64,000 bases of DNA from Cepaea nemoralis (Eukaryota > Mollusca > Gastropoda > Stylommatophora > Helicidae), in assembly GCA_014155875.1 (NCBI GenBank), contig JACEFZ010017425.1:310001-374000 (forward strand), in the 5' to 3' direction. A model generated the notes under the pieces. The model did no database searches. It had not been told where the DNA came from and was given only the letters and a program-made list of their open reading frames with translations. The position numbers and the translations under genes were made by a program. Positions within the stretch are counted from its first letter, which is position 1. Each line of letters opens with the position of its first letter. Shown here in pieces: positions 10,641-20,904 of this stretch.

Positions 10641-11775
10641 AGTCCTTGTCAACTGGCGCAGACATGGGGCGCAACGGTTTGCCTCTGACGGTGGGCAGCC
10701 CTTGGCCAGTTAGGTGCTGATCCTCCAAAGCCTGCCTGCTTCAATGGGTGCTCGGGGCTAGGACAAAACTTTAATCGCAGGCTGTAAAACAATACACCAG
10801 GTACTACCAAAACGAAAAACAGATACATCAAGCTACGGCTTGCAACATGGAACGTGAGAACCACGTGTCCAGGATTTTCCACTGACCTGACGAATATTGA
10901 CCATGTGAGAAAACGGCTGTGATTGATGCCGAACTCAATCGTCTTAACATTGATATTGTTTGACTTCAAGAGACTCGCCTCGCTGAGGAAGGGTTACTCA
11001 GGACTCAGGAAAACTATTGCACCTTTTTTGGGGAAAGATAGAGGATAGGAAGTAAAAGACAACATGGAGTGGGCTTTGCAGTGAAGCATTCACTACTGGG
11101 AATGATTGAATTTCCAGCTGGCGGAAATGAAAGATTATTATTCCTGCTCTTGGCAACCACTTGCGGTTTTGCCACCATTATCACTGCATATGCACCGACA
11201 ATCACTTCCTCTGATGATGTGAAGGATTTATTCTACGAGGATTTAGATTCTGTGGTCAAGGCAGTACCAACATCTTAAAGTTATTGCATATCCCTTACAG
11301 GACGTCTGCAGTCAACACCAGCATTTTTTTTGCTGTTGTTGATGTCTTGGCAAGTTTACGTTCAGTAGTTTGCCATTGCTTTCTGAACGACCGGCACCCA
11401 TACCATTTCGTAAAAAACCAGCACAATGCGGTCTGCTGCCAAATCGCTCCCAGCTGTGTTTCGAACTCGGGGATGCGGGATTACGAATCGCGTCCGTATC
11501 ATCTTCGCCACGGAGACCACCAAAAAGGTGACAACATGTATATACTCGGTGATTGTAATGCTCGTGTGGGCAAGGACTCGAGTTCATGGTCATTGTGCCT
11601 TGGAAAATACAACATCGTTCACATGAATGACAATGGGCAAAGGCTGCTGGAGCATTGCACCAGATACGACCTATGTATTACAAGCTTCTCTTTTTTAAAC
11701 AAAAGAGCGGCTTAAGGTCACATGGAAACACCCAAGATCTGCCATTGGCAGCTAGGCTTCATCATCACACTAGAC
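10641..11775 (+). mobile_element. LINE endonuclease fragment of another family
   Basis: A GC-richer 5' leader (10641-10830) is followed by an APE-like endonuclease: LATWNVRTT (about 10838), AVIDAELNRLNIDIV, LQETRLAEEG (about 10970), HGVGFAVKHSLL (about 11062), AYAPTITSSDDVKD (about 11190), then after a SINE insertion ILGDCNARVGKDSS (about 11541) and NGQRLLE..YDLCIT. Stops occur in the middle and the reverse transcriptase is missing. The motif set differs from both the RTE and the I-type LINEs in the window. Truncated at about 11775, where a minus-strand LINE begins. Confidence 0.78.
11281..11520 (-). mobile_element. tRNA-derived SINE, family A, copy 2
   Basis: Minus-strand copy of family A: head at 11520 (GTGGTCTCCGTGG), box B-like GAGTTCGAAAC, the conserved GAAAGCAATGGCAAACTACTG (plus strand 11363-11384 region) and the tail toward TGCATAA at 11281. 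It splits the LINE endonuclease between the VVKAVPTS and ILGDCNAR blocks. Target duplications are not clear. Confidence 0.82.
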
Positions 11776-12266
11776 AACATTTGAACTAAACGTCATTAAC
11801 TCTAAGTTACCACAGTGCTGATTGTGATACTGACCAAGTAGTGTCGATGACTTCGGGATTTTTTTTACCGCCGCCACTTCTAGGGGAGGCTCTTTGATAT
11901 CAACTATTCCTAGGGACTTCTGTCTGTACTGATCGAGTCGAGTAAGATACCGCTGCAATATGTGTTGATATACTCTCGCTTTTTCACGTGGTGCAGATAT
12001 CACTTTCCAGGACTTGTTGCATTTGCTGATCCAAATCACATAGGTTACCATTTAGTGTGTCGGGTGGTACATAGGGTTTTTAATTTTCTAGCAGCCCGGG
12101 GTGGATCATGATTATTTTCTTAGCCATTACATACACAAGACGCACTTCAGCACATTTAGCATAGGCCCTAATAGTGCGCCTATGAAGCCACCTTGTTGCA
12201 TGATCTGTTTCCGTTTCTTGACCGACAGTTATGCGTGAGCGCTCTCAGAATGTTTTTGTGCAAACG

Positions 12267-12899
12267 TCACTTCTGACCCGATGTAAGTGAAACGTTACCT
12301 TTTAAACACGCTGTGACAGCATTTGTAAATTGATTGAAACAGGTCTGTTTCCTTAGTACTGGCAATTTCCCAGACAGGAGCGCGTCAAGTACTGATTTTG
12401 CATCTCTAAATAGCACCACAGGTTGTGTACCATGGCTGGAATTTAGTAATTTCTCTATTGCTATCTTGATTGCCTCAATTTCAGCATCATAGTCATGGCA
12501 GTACTTTCCTGTTGGTACTCTGGCCGTGTCCCTAGTATTGTTTGGGTATTCTATGTACACTCCCGCTCCTCCATTTCGAACAGCATTTTGTGCTGACCCA
12601 TCCGTGTAGACTCGGATCCAGAGGTCTTGTGGGTATTCTTCATCAAGGAAACTGAGAGTGGCTGTTCTGCGCTGTACACTGTTCTGTTCTTCCTTGTAAA
12701 ATATTCGCCTCACTTTTGTCTGGATTTGTAGTGATAGTCTATGTTCATCTTTCCATAGAGTTCGCTCTGGAATAGTTTTCAGAGGGAAACCAGCTGTGGA
12801 CAGAACAGCACGCAGTTGACCACTATTCCAGGTGTGGTCGTATGCTCTGTTGATAAACTTTGCAAAGTATGTTCCCACTGGCTCGCCATGTGGTTCCAC
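12267..12899 (-). pseudogene. RNase H domain of the I-group LINE
   Basis: A 210-residue open stretch. VYTDGSAQNAVRNGGAGVYI (about 12605-12546) gives the first catalytic Asp, DYDAEIEAIKIAIE the catalytic Glu, and FRDAKSVLDAL the position of the second Asp. RNase H would remove RNA from the RNA-DNA hybrid during retrotransposition. The C-terminal GHxG..GNE..D part is not evident, so the domain is truncated. Confidence 0.8.
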
Positions 12900-13610
12900 T
12901 TAATTCTCTCGGAATGGCTATTTTTCTTCTGGTTTTTGCCATTGTTTAGTTGATGTGCTTTCTCCATGTCAGCCTGCCATCAAATGTTACTCCAAGGTAC
13001 GTTGGTTCTTTATCGTCTCTAAGGGGTATTCCATTTATCTGGATGATCACTGCTTTTTGTTTTGCAGAGAGGGCAAATAGAGTCGTGCTGCACTTGTCAG
13101 TGTTTATGCTGACACACCATTTATTTGCCCATGCAACAAATACATCTACAGCTCTTTGTAGCGATCTGGTGGCCACCGATGCATGTTCATTTGTGCTCCA
13201 TAGAACCAGGTCATCAGCGTACATTGCCGCTTTAATTCCATGCATTAGATTAGCAACAAGATCATTGATGAAGATTAGAAAAAGTGTGGGGGACAAGACT
13301 CCACCCTGGGAAACACCGTGATGCGGTAGTACTTTCTTGCTCTTGAGTCCGTCTATCTGTACTCGGGCTCTTCTGTTGTGCAAGTATGCTTTCACCCATT
13401 TGTACATTCTTCAATTCACTTTATAGTTTCTCAGTTTCTTCGTCAGACCTTCTTTCCAGACTTTGTCAAAGGCTTTCTTCAGATCGTTGCATGCAGCAAG
13501 CACCAGCTTTTTATCTTGGAATGGATCCTCAATTACTTGAGAGAGGTTGGTGTCTGATCTTCTGTAGAGTAGCACTGCCTAAAGCCAGTCTGCTGTGGCA
13601 CAAGGATGTT

Positions 13611-14649
13611 GAGTTGAGTTGAGTCAGGAACCCACATCACTGCACTCAGGACATTCCCATACGTGCTCAGCCCCATCGTTCAACAACCAGCGAAGAGTCA
13701 TACACTAATCGTTCTCACCGCTATCTTATTAAATGTTCTCCTGGTCTTCCCTCTCAGTTTTGAGATTCTTCCAGAACTCCTGCCGATCCCCCGCAATCTC
13801 ATTATTTCCACATATGGGTTCTCAATCTGTTCCTCCGCCTTCTCCACCTGGTCCCACAAACTCACGACCACCTCCCCCTTGTCCATAGGCAAGATACCAC
13901 CAAGAGGTGCATTCCCTGCTAGCCTATCAGCCTGTTCATTCCCCCGTACACCCGCATGCCTAGGGCAAAATATCCATACAATTCTCACAGTTTGTGACCT
14001 CTGAAGCGACGAGAGCCATTCCACACGAAACATTCTTTTCTCCACCTTGCTAAGCAAATTCTTTGAATCCGTAATGAACACAACGTGTGTTGCAGTAGTC
14101 TCATCTAGCCACCGGAATGCCGCTGTTACTGCCTCCACCTCCATTCTCATGCTGGAGGTCGTAATCTCATATGTCAGGATCTCCTTTTTCAAGACTCGCC
14201 CATTAGCCTTTGCAATAAAGCCCCAGCCGCTCAGTCTGTTTCTCACTACTGACCCATCGGTGTAGATGACTATGTCACCTTGATGTGTGTTGCTCTGGAT
14301 CAGCTGTTGCATTTCAAACTCAGTGCGGCCCGCTGTCCATTCTCTGCACTCACGACCCAGTGTTATTTTTACATTGTGCCAGTCCGTCATGTCATCCGGA
14401 ACTTCAACCCACTCTCTTTCACGATTGATGGTCTCTAGATCACACACCTGACTTATAGAAAGTTCTGCCTGTGCCATCCAGGACCTGCCTCGTCTTAGTC
14501 TATGACCTTTTACCATATCCATTGCGGCATGCAGCGAGTGATCCCTGTCTGCGGCAACTCTCAGGTACCATTTGGCCTGAAGGACCCTATCCGTCATTGT
14601 AGTGAGCGCCAGGATATGATTCATGCAGATAATTGGTGTGTCCTTTGTC
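13611..14649 (-). mobile_element. 5'-truncated RNase H LINE inserted in the I-group RT
   Basis: The 12-bp CACAAGGATGTT occurs directly on both sides (13599-13610 and 14650-14661). On the minus strand the insert starts inside a post-RT region, includes a full RNase H domain and a 3' UTR, and ends with a CTCAACTCAAC tail. It belongs to the same broad family as the LINE at 37978-41850 (shared LKRGRSWM-like RLRRGRSWMAQAE block and the same RNase H style). Confidence 0.92.
13698..14649 (-). pseudogene. RNase H and linker of the nested LINE
   Basis: One frame without stops for over 300 residues: the RLRRGRSWMAQAE linker, IVIYTDGSVVRNRLSGWGF (first Asp), RMEVEAVTAAFRWL (Glu), FITDSKNLL (Asp) and HAGVRGNEQADRLAG (His and final Asp). 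All four RNase H catalytic positions are kept, so this insertion looks younger than its host. The RT that should precede it was lost by 5' truncation. Confidence 0.85.
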
Positions 14650-15239
14650 CACAAGGATGTTTTCATTTTCAATGTACCACTGCAGTCTGTGATTGATGAT
14701 GCGCTCCATTGTTTTGCAGAGACAGCTGGTGAGGCTAATTTGTCTGTAGCTGGAGGCAATGGAACCATCTTTCCGTGATTTTAGGAGGGGTATCAATATT
14801 GCTTCACTCCAGGCTTGTGGAACATACCTAAGGTCCAGCTATTATTGAAGATCTGCATCAGTTTTGCTTTGGCCTCTGTTCCTAGGTTCCTGATCATTTC
14901 ATTGGAGTTACCATCAGCTCCTGGTGACCTTCTCATTTTTAGTTTTGGTATGACTAGCTCCAGTTCGCTGATTGTGATACACTTCCACATCATTATGCAA
15001 CTGTTCCAGTTCACTACTTCAGTAGGGTTTATAATGTTTACGGGCTCCTCTCGGTACTGTTTCTCGTGCTGCCTGTAGTATACATTTCCAAACTCTTCAA
15101 CTACTTTATTTATGTCTTTATCAGTATTCAAGTTTCTTACCAGTATGCTGGTGCGATGCTTGTACATTGCCCAGTCTGCTTTCTTGTAGTTCCACATCTA
15201 GAGGGTGCTGCTTTCACTTACAAGCTCATTTTCTACAGT

Positions 15240-15765
15240 TAGAAAGACTGGCCGGTGGTCACTGCCACCAAGTTTTTTCCCAAGAATTCGTGTAATGTTC
15301 CACTCCAGGTCTGGTGAATGAAAAGCCAGGTCAGGTGTAGTTTAAGTGTGCCATAATCTTGAGTAGAAAGTATGTGGGTCAGACGGCTTGTTAATCAAGA
15401 AGAATCTATTCTCATCCTGCCAGTATTCTAGTCTCTCTCCTCTCTCGTCCATATGATCATAGTCCCAGCTCTGCGAGTGGCTGTTGAAGTCGCCACACAC
15501 AATAATTTGTTTTTCTTTTAATGGTAGTGTGTCCAGTGCCTGTGGGCGGTCAATTGGACAGTAGTAATTGATCAGATGAAGGTCTGTATTGCCTGTCTTA
15601 AGTTTAAGTGTCTGATACTCAGCCCCTTCCATGTAAACATCAATTAGGGAAGCAGTGATGTTATTTTTTTTTTTTACAGGGGTCAGTATCCCACACTTTC
15701 GCCTGTCCTTTCGGTCAGATCGGTAACACTGGTAGCCTCTGATTTTGAAGGTTATATTTTCGTTG
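15240..15765 (-). pseudogene. Endonuclease body of the I-group LINE
   Basis: Minus-strand frame with LINYYCPIDRPQ, VCGDFNSHSQSWDY (about 15500-15460) and TFYSRLWHT (about 15370-15342), the middle and late blocks of I/Jockey-type APE endonucleases. The first block (CLQETHL) is now 4 kb away at about 19800 because RTE copy 3 inserted between them. Confidence 0.83.
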
Positions 15766-17860
15766 TTTTTCATCTTGCTAAAGGCTACTTTCGCCATGGC
15801 GATTCTTGTTCTAATCTCTTCAAGGCATCTACTATCAGATGTAATGACTGTTACGAGATAATTTTGCCGATTCACTTGCTGAAGAATATTCCCATTTACT
15901 TGTATAATACATTGTGGTATTTCATTCTTCCTAGTGACGACCATAATATGAGTCTTTTTACAATTTAATTTTAATCCAGTTGTACACTGTGTACAACAAC
16001 CGCTTCTATTAATTGTTGCAGATCCTGCTCATTGTCTGCAGTCAATACTGTATCATCTGCATATCTAATGTTATTAATGATTCGTCCTCCAATGCTGATT
16101 CCATTTATATCTTCTACATTTCTGAAAATATTTTCACTGTAAAGTGAAAAAAGATCTAGAGACATTACACATCCCTGCCTCACACCTCTCTTAATAGGCT
16201 GATAATGTCCCACTTCATCATCAGTCTTTATGGCAGCGTGTTGTTTCCAATATATGTTTATTTATGAGTCTAATGTCTTTACCATAAATTTGTAGATCTG
16301 CAAGCATATCTACCATGTTGACATGTCTAACTCTATCTAACGAATTTGTGTAGTCAATAAAGCGAATGTGTATATCTTTGTTTACTTCTATAGAACGTTC
16401 AATAACTGATCGCAGCATATACACATCATTTACTGTGCCCTTTCCTTGTACAAACACACATTGTTCTTCCCTATTTCAGGATGTATTTTCTTCCTCACTG
16501 TTTGCATGATAATTCGTAGCAAAATCTTCGTGGTGTGACTCATTATACTAATTGTTCTATGTTGATCGCGTTCCAAGGCTCCTGATGTCTTTGGGATTGC
16601 AATAAATATAGAATTACATAATTCAGAAGGTATATCTCCGGTATCATATAATGTGTTCAGGGGGCTGCGTGGTCTCGAGGTATGGTGTCCGCCTCGAGTG
16701 CTGGAGGTCCCGGATTCAAGCCCCTGTGAGGACCGGGATTTTTTCACGTGGACTTCTAGTAATAAAATTTCCCCTGGTCTCCGGGTAGTGAGATCGGACG
16801 CCCGTGTGTATTGTTGAGCACATAAAAAATCTCTTGGCAGTTGGAAATCGAAAAAGAGTAGCCTAACGTTACAAAATTTCGAGTTAAAAATCTACCCAAA
16901 GAATTTCAGGATCGACGCTGGTGCTACGGAGTTGGTGCACTGAGTTGAGTTTCTCCAAACTCAGGTTTGAGTTAGGAGGAGAACGGAGCACTTATGGGTT
17001 ACACCAGTGTGCCGTGATGTTGATCCATCAACTGCACTGCACTAAACTATATAATGTGTTCAGCAGTCTGATGAATTGATCTATTCCATATTCTTCTAAA
17101 GCTTTAATAATTTCTGTTGTGATGTTATCTGCACCGGGGGCCTTGACGGCTTTCAAATGTTTAAGAACATTTCGAACCTCCATCTTCAAAATTGGTGGTC
17201 GTTCATTATTAAATCGAATATCATGCTGTTCATCTGTTATCATCATAAAGGTCTTTCACATAATCTGACCATACCTGTAGAATATGATCTTTTTCTATTA
17301 TGATTTTGCCATCTTTAGTTTGTAGACAGCCTGCCGATGTGCTTGTTATTTTATTAGTAAGTTCCTGAATTCTTGTGTGCACTAATATGGTATTTTGACT
17401 GTTGTGTTGTGTGTCAATTTCTAAGAAATTTTTTTCAAGCCATACTTCGTTTGCCTCCTTACATAATATTCTGATTTTCTGTGAATTTATTCATATTTGT
17501 TAGGATTATTTTTGTTGAGTCGTCTTGTTTTCATTAGTTGTAGGATTTCTTCAGTTATCCATTTCTTACGACCCACCTTCTTTAATTTTTGAATAGTTGT
17601 TTCTGCAGCCAAACTGATTGAATTCTTCAATATTTCCCATTGATCATCCACATCTTGGAATAGGATCTCTAGATCAGACAATATATCAAATTTGTTCTGT
17701 ACTTCTGTGTTGAATTTGTTTTGTATTTCCTTGTCATTGCTCAATGTACACAAATCATATTTAGTGTTTCCTGTTATATACTTGACTTTCTTTAACTTTA
17801 CCCTCAATGTACCTGTAAGTAATCTGTGGTCACTATAACAATCAGCACTGGGAACTGTTT
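15766..17860 (-). pseudogene. RTE reverse transcriptase, inverted part of copy 3
   Basis: Minus strand: linker with TIQKLKKVGRKKWITEEIL (about 17610-17540), KAPGADNITTEIIKAL (about 17155-17105), then a SINE insertion, IAIPKTSGALERDQ (about 16600), FIDYTNSLDRVRH (about 16360-16320), RGVRQGCVMSLDLFSLY (about 16195-16145) and RYADDTVLTADNEQ (about 16060-16020). Catalytic Asp residues are present, but frameshifts at several points and a substitution in the palm FIDY block (KAFD has become NSLD) mark it as dead. Confidence 0.84.
16661..17048 (+). mobile_element. tRNA-derived SINE, family B
   Basis: A perfect 15-bp duplication ATATAATGTGTTCAG flanks it (16646-16660 and 17049-17063). The tRNA-like head begins GGGGCTGCGTGGTCTCGAGG (box A) with box B GGATTCAAGCCCC near 16713. 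The 3' half contains GGTGCTACGGAGTTGGTGCA and GAGCACTTATGG, both also found in the RNase H LINE (38124-38143 region and 41778-41789), suggesting it borrows that LINE's machinery. It ends in short CTGCA/CACTAAACT repeats. Confidence 0.92.
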
Positions 17861-17964
17861 TTGCTATTGTTAACGCATTTCGAATTCTTCTACTAATCAG
17901 AATGTAATCTATCTGGTTTCTAATCCTGCTATCCGGACTCCTCCATGTCCATAATCTTCTATGG

Positions 17965-18385
17965 CAGTGGTTCTCAACCGGTGGGGAATTCCTCCCCCCC
18001 CCCTCAGGGGGGATTTTTGGGTTTCCAGGGGGAATGAAGATTATTTCGAGATTGCGTTAATACAAGAACTGATCACTTGATCTTGTTTTTCCCTTCATAC
18101 TTTACGGTTCTGTACGTCTCACCCTTCTAAAATTCATTTTATAAAGTAAATAGACCCACAAATCACGTTTAATGTGGACGTCTAGACTTGTTTTAGTATG
18201 TGCTATTAAATTTAGCTTCAATTTTTACGTATACTGTGTAGGGGCAGGGGGACATTTTTAGGGAGGAAATACGAAAAGGGGGGGGGGGGGAGAGAATGAC
18301 GTTCTAAAAATATGGTGAGGGGGGGAATGACGTCCTAAAAATATGGTGAAGGGGGGCACAGGCCAAAAAAGGTTGAGAACCACTG
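17965..18385. mobile_element. Non-autonomous hAT-like MITE
   Basis: Terminal inverted repeats CAGTGGTTCTCAACC (17965-17979) and GGTTGAGAACCACTG (18371-18385) are perfect over 15 bp. Flanks TTCTATGG and TTCTAGGG make an 8-bp duplication with one mismatch. The 421-bp body is non-coding and has G-rich runs near the 3' end. Confidence 0.93.
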
Positions 18386-18709
18386 TTCTAGGGTGTTATT
18401 TAACCCAGTTGTTTTCTACAATCATTTCCTGCTCTTTTGACCATTCTACAAGTCTGTATCCTCTATCATTTCTTTCTCCTAAACCATAGTTTCCTACTGT
18501 GTATCTATCACATTGGTTTCCTACTTTTGCATTGAAGTCTGCAATTATGATGTTCATTTCTGAAGTTATACATTTCTTTAAAGCAGACTCTATATCATTA
18601 TAAAATTCCTCTACACTATCCTCACTGGAGTCCCCTGTTGGGGCTTATACTTGAATAACGTTTATGCTAAAAGGTCTGCCACTTAATTTAACTAGTAGAA
18701 CTCTGTCTG

Positions 18710-18951
18710 GCGGTCTCCCTGGCCGAGAGTTTAGCAGCTTTCTGGGTAACTCCGAATACTCTCGTGATTGACATGAGCGTACGAGAATTGGAAGCGGTTC
18801 GAGTCGCGTCAGTGACTTATGAGAGTATGGAGCCGGTCGCTCAGAAAGCAATGGCAAACTACTGAGCGTAATCTTGCCAAGACAACACCAGTCAGCTGAA
18901 AGATGCTGATGTTGACAGCGATGTCTTTTAAAGGATATGCAAAACAATTTT
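18710..18951 (+). mobile_element. tRNA-derived SINE, family A, copy 3
   Basis: Flanked by AGAACTCTGTCTG (18697-18709) and AGAACACTGTCTG (18952-18964). The head carries CCTGGCCGAGAGTTTAGCAG (box A) and CGGTTCGAGTCG (box B, near 18798), then the family body with AAAGCAATGGCAAACTACTG and a tail GATGTCTTTTAAAGGATATG. Same orientation as the window, opposite to its RTE host fragment. Confidence 0.92.
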
Positions 18952-19312
18952 AGAACACTGTCTGACACCGCCCAATATCCTTGAACAGATTTTGATGTCT
19001 GCCGATCCAAAATAATTGCCACCCCTCTCTGTCGATCTTCTCCTCCAGAATAAATAATCTTAACATCTTCATCTATCTTAATGCCTGCTCCTGTCCATCT
19101 CGTTTTGCACATCCCTAAAATATAAATTTTCTCTTTTTCTATGTCTTGTTTGATGTTATCTAATTTTTCATCGTCGTTTAGCGCCCTAACATTCCATGTT
19201 GCTAATTTTAATGTCTCTGTGCTTGTCTTGCAGTGATCTGTAGTTAGATAAATCATAATTAACTAGGCACTTTTAACGAAGATATCTTGCAGTTGTAATT
19301 TGGACAATGATC

Positions 19313-19424
19313 AGTCAAGCTGAACAACATCTAATGGCTGCAGAAATGTGGTTTCTGAGGAGAATGGAGCAGTCAAGCTGAACAACATCTAATGGCTGCA
19401 GAAATGTGGTTTCTGAGGAGAATG
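19313..19424. repeat. 58-bp tandem duplication at the twin-priming junction
   Basis: AGTCAAGCTGAACAACATCT and the following 38 bases are repeated with a 58-bp period, so the AAEMWFLRRM coding block occurs twice. It sits just after the junction of the inverted and direct parts of RTE copy 3. Confidence 0.9.
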
Positions 19425-19741
19425 CAAAGAATGCCATGGACAGACAGAAAAGCCAATGACCAAGAACTACAAGAGACAAATGAAAATCATAAACTGATTA
19501 GAGAAATTAGGCGTAGACAGTCAAAATTTTTTGGACATGTTATGAGAAGAAACAAATTGGAGAACTTGGTGACAACTGTCAAGATCGAGAGGAATAGACC
19601 AAGGGGAAGACCGAGAAGTAAATACTTGGATGGCTTGGCCACATGGCAAGGTCGAAACAGGAACACTGAGCTGATCCACGACTCTGATGATCGAGTGAAA
19701 TGGCGAGTCATGACCGCCCACGCTTTCCGGCATGGCACATG
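19371..19741 (+). pseudogene. RTE C-terminal domain, direct part of copy 3
   Basis: Encodes AAEMWFLRRMQRMPWTDR, a FFGHVMRRNKLENLV block, RPRGRPRSKYLDGL and terminal MTAHAFRHGT with TGA. This matches the end of copies 1 and 2. The frame is open to its stop, then a (TGAT)n tail to 19757. Confidence 0.85.
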
Positions 19742-19758
19742 ATTGATTGATTGATTGA

Positions 19759-20130
19759 CTTTCATTGAGGTGAGTTTCTTGCAAGCAACATACGCTTAAT
19801 GTTTCTTGGTCCAAGATGTTTTCTAGTTCTTTTTTTTTTTTTTTTGGCTGACCCCCTCCGCATTCCAGTGCATTAATTTTAGTTTTGTTTGGTATGACCA
19901 GACGCTCTATTCTCAGGTCTCCTGGCTCCACAGGACATTTGAGAAGGACCTCCAGTGGCTGTAGTTGGACACTTTCGAGGCAAAGGGCCAAGCACTGCAC
20001 CTGCCTGGGGGTCCAAAGCAGGGCGATCACCATAACATTTCGTAGTAGTCGACATATTTCATGACATGATTGCGTGGGATCCTGATTTCTGTGGTGCGCC
20101 TCCTGGCTGGTTGCCTCTGTCTTCAGCACC
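19759..20130 (-). pseudogene. 5' portion of the I-group LINE endonuclease
   Basis: Minus-strand frame with NKTKINAL, a lysine-rich KKKKKELENIL and CCLQETHLNE (about 19905-19768), the first block of an I-type endonuclease. The residues just upstream (to about 20130) are open and could be the end of ORF1 or a leader. The rest of the domain continues at 15765. Confidence 0.78.
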
Positions 20131-20560
20131 TTTCCTTTGCTAGAACAGAAAGACTAGAATCTAGTCTTACTCGAGTTTAGGTGTGTAGGTACACACACGC
20201 GTGTCTGCTCTTACATGTACGTGCATACACATCTAGAGCCTTCTGGTTATTTCTCGGCGCCAGTGACTCGCCGCTGCCCCTTCCCCTGTTAGTTAAAACA
20301 GGTCTGCCACGTGAAGGCCTGGAGTTGGACTTTTGCTACAGTGGTGATGAATGCACGAGCCATTTGTGTATTTATGCAAAGTTGGGCGCTCACCCCAATC
20401 CCACCCCGGCTACATAACAGCAACATTTGGAACCCGTCAGGGGATAGATGCATGCCCTTTCAGGTGCCCCGACGACTTGAACGCTTATAAATTTAACGTT
20501 AACCTCAGTCTTCCAGAGGACTCTCCATTCCACCAAACAAGCACATGTTTTCACTTCCAG
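20131..20560. other. Stretch without a gene
   Basis: No frame with recognisable similarity. A purine/pyrimidine-mixed unique region between the I-group LINE and a SINE. Confidence 0.5.
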
Positions 20561-20579
20561 CACACATATTTCTGTCAAA

Positions 20580-20813
20580 AACTGTCAGAAAACTGTCATT
20601 TACTGCCAATATAGTACCTTGTGGTGTAATGGCAGATTAGTATTTGAGCCTGAGGAATTAAGGCCGCCTGGCTAGTGCAGTCGCCGCTGACTGTGCAGGT
20701 TAGGATTTTCTTTTTGCCCCCGACAAAAAAAAATCCCACACCTTACCGAGGGATCGAACCCGGGTCTCCCGAACGAGAGTCCGGCGTTCTAGCCACTCGG
20801 CTAGCCGCTCCCC
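20580..20813 (-). mobile_element. tRNA-derived SINE, family C
   Basis: Flanks CACACATATTTCTGTCAAA (20561-20579) and CACACATATTTCTATCAAA (20814-20832) are a 19-bp duplication with one mismatch. On the minus strand the tRNA head reads GGGAGCGGCTAGCCGAGTGG with box B GGGTTCGATCCC, then a poly-T run, GTCGGGGGCAAAAAG, and a body with GGCCTTAATTCCTCAGGCT and TACTATATTGGCAGTAAATG. The body without head recurs in tandem at 60150-61030. Confidence 0.92.
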
Positions 20814-20904
20814 CACACATATTTCTATCAAATGTTATTATGCTACCGAGTTATGCAAAGTTCTTTACTTTGGGTATTTAATATACATCTTTGTTACTAG
20901 TGAA

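Larger units (their letters stand above)
12946..15197 (-). pseudogene. Reverse transcriptase of the I-group LINE, split by a nested LINE
   Basis: N-terminal fingers at 15197-14650 (KMRRSPGADGNSNEMIRN, IPLLKSRKDG, YRQISLTSCLCKTMERI) and palm at 13598-12946 (HHGVSQGGVLSPTLF at about 13325, AMYADDLVLWS at about 13220, INTDKCSTTLF, YLGVTFDGRLTWRKH). The intervening 13611-14649 is foreign. Between 13590 and 13410 the frame is broken by stops. The catalytic YADD is intact but the gene is inactive. Confidence 0.82.
17861..19260 (-). pseudogene. RTE endonuclease, inverted part of copy 3, interrupted
   Basis: Starts at about 19256 with a 5' leader and LATWNVRALNDDEKLDNI, continues ILGMCKTRWTGAG (about 19115-19075), VKIIYSGGEDRQRGVAIIL, then the SINE at 18710-18951, the DFNAKVG block (about 18530) and, beyond the hAT-like element, NQIDYILISRRIRNAL (about 17930-17870). 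Stops are scattered. Confidence 0.8.
15766..19758 (+). mobile_element. RTE-type LINE, copy 3, with inverted 5' part (twin priming)
   Basis: Left flank TTTTCGTTG (15757-15765) and right flank CTTTCATTG (19759-19767) form a 9-bp near-identical duplication. The 3' part (about 19309-19741) is plus-strand and ends MTAHAFRHGT-stop plus a (TGAT)n tail. The 5' part (15766-about 19260) is minus-strand, reading from endonuclease (ATWNVRAL at about 19205) to the RT thumb AKVAFSKMKN at 15766. A fragment of roughly 40 codons between the two parts is missing. Three elements have since landed in the inverted part: 16661-17048, 17965-18385 and 18710-18951. Confidence 0.87.
11776..20130 (-). mobile_element. 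I-group LINE (EN-RT-RNase H), minus strand, interrupted twice
   Basis: On the minus strand: endonuclease start at about 19880 (INAL..., CLQETHLNE), endonuclease body 15765-15240, reverse transcriptase 15197-14650 and 13598-12946, RNase H 12640-12280, then a degenerate C-terminal region to about 11776. The interruptions are RTE copy 3 (15766-19758) and an RNase H LINE (13611-14649). Removing each restores the reading: CLQETHLNE runs into NITFKIRGYQC, and YIENENILV into PQQTGFRQC. The EN-RT-RNase H order in one polyprotein is that of the I superfamily. Many stops show it is dead. Confidence 0.84.

Noticed and set aside
13622..14796. One long minus-strand frame taken as a single protein of the I-group LINE
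   Set aside because: The 12-bp duplication shows that 13611-14649 is a separate LINE insertion; the open frame across the border is fortuitous.
6600..20815. tRNA-like sequences as functional tRNA genes
   Set aside because: Each lies at the head of a longer repeat with target duplications; the heads are diverged and fused to SINE bodies.
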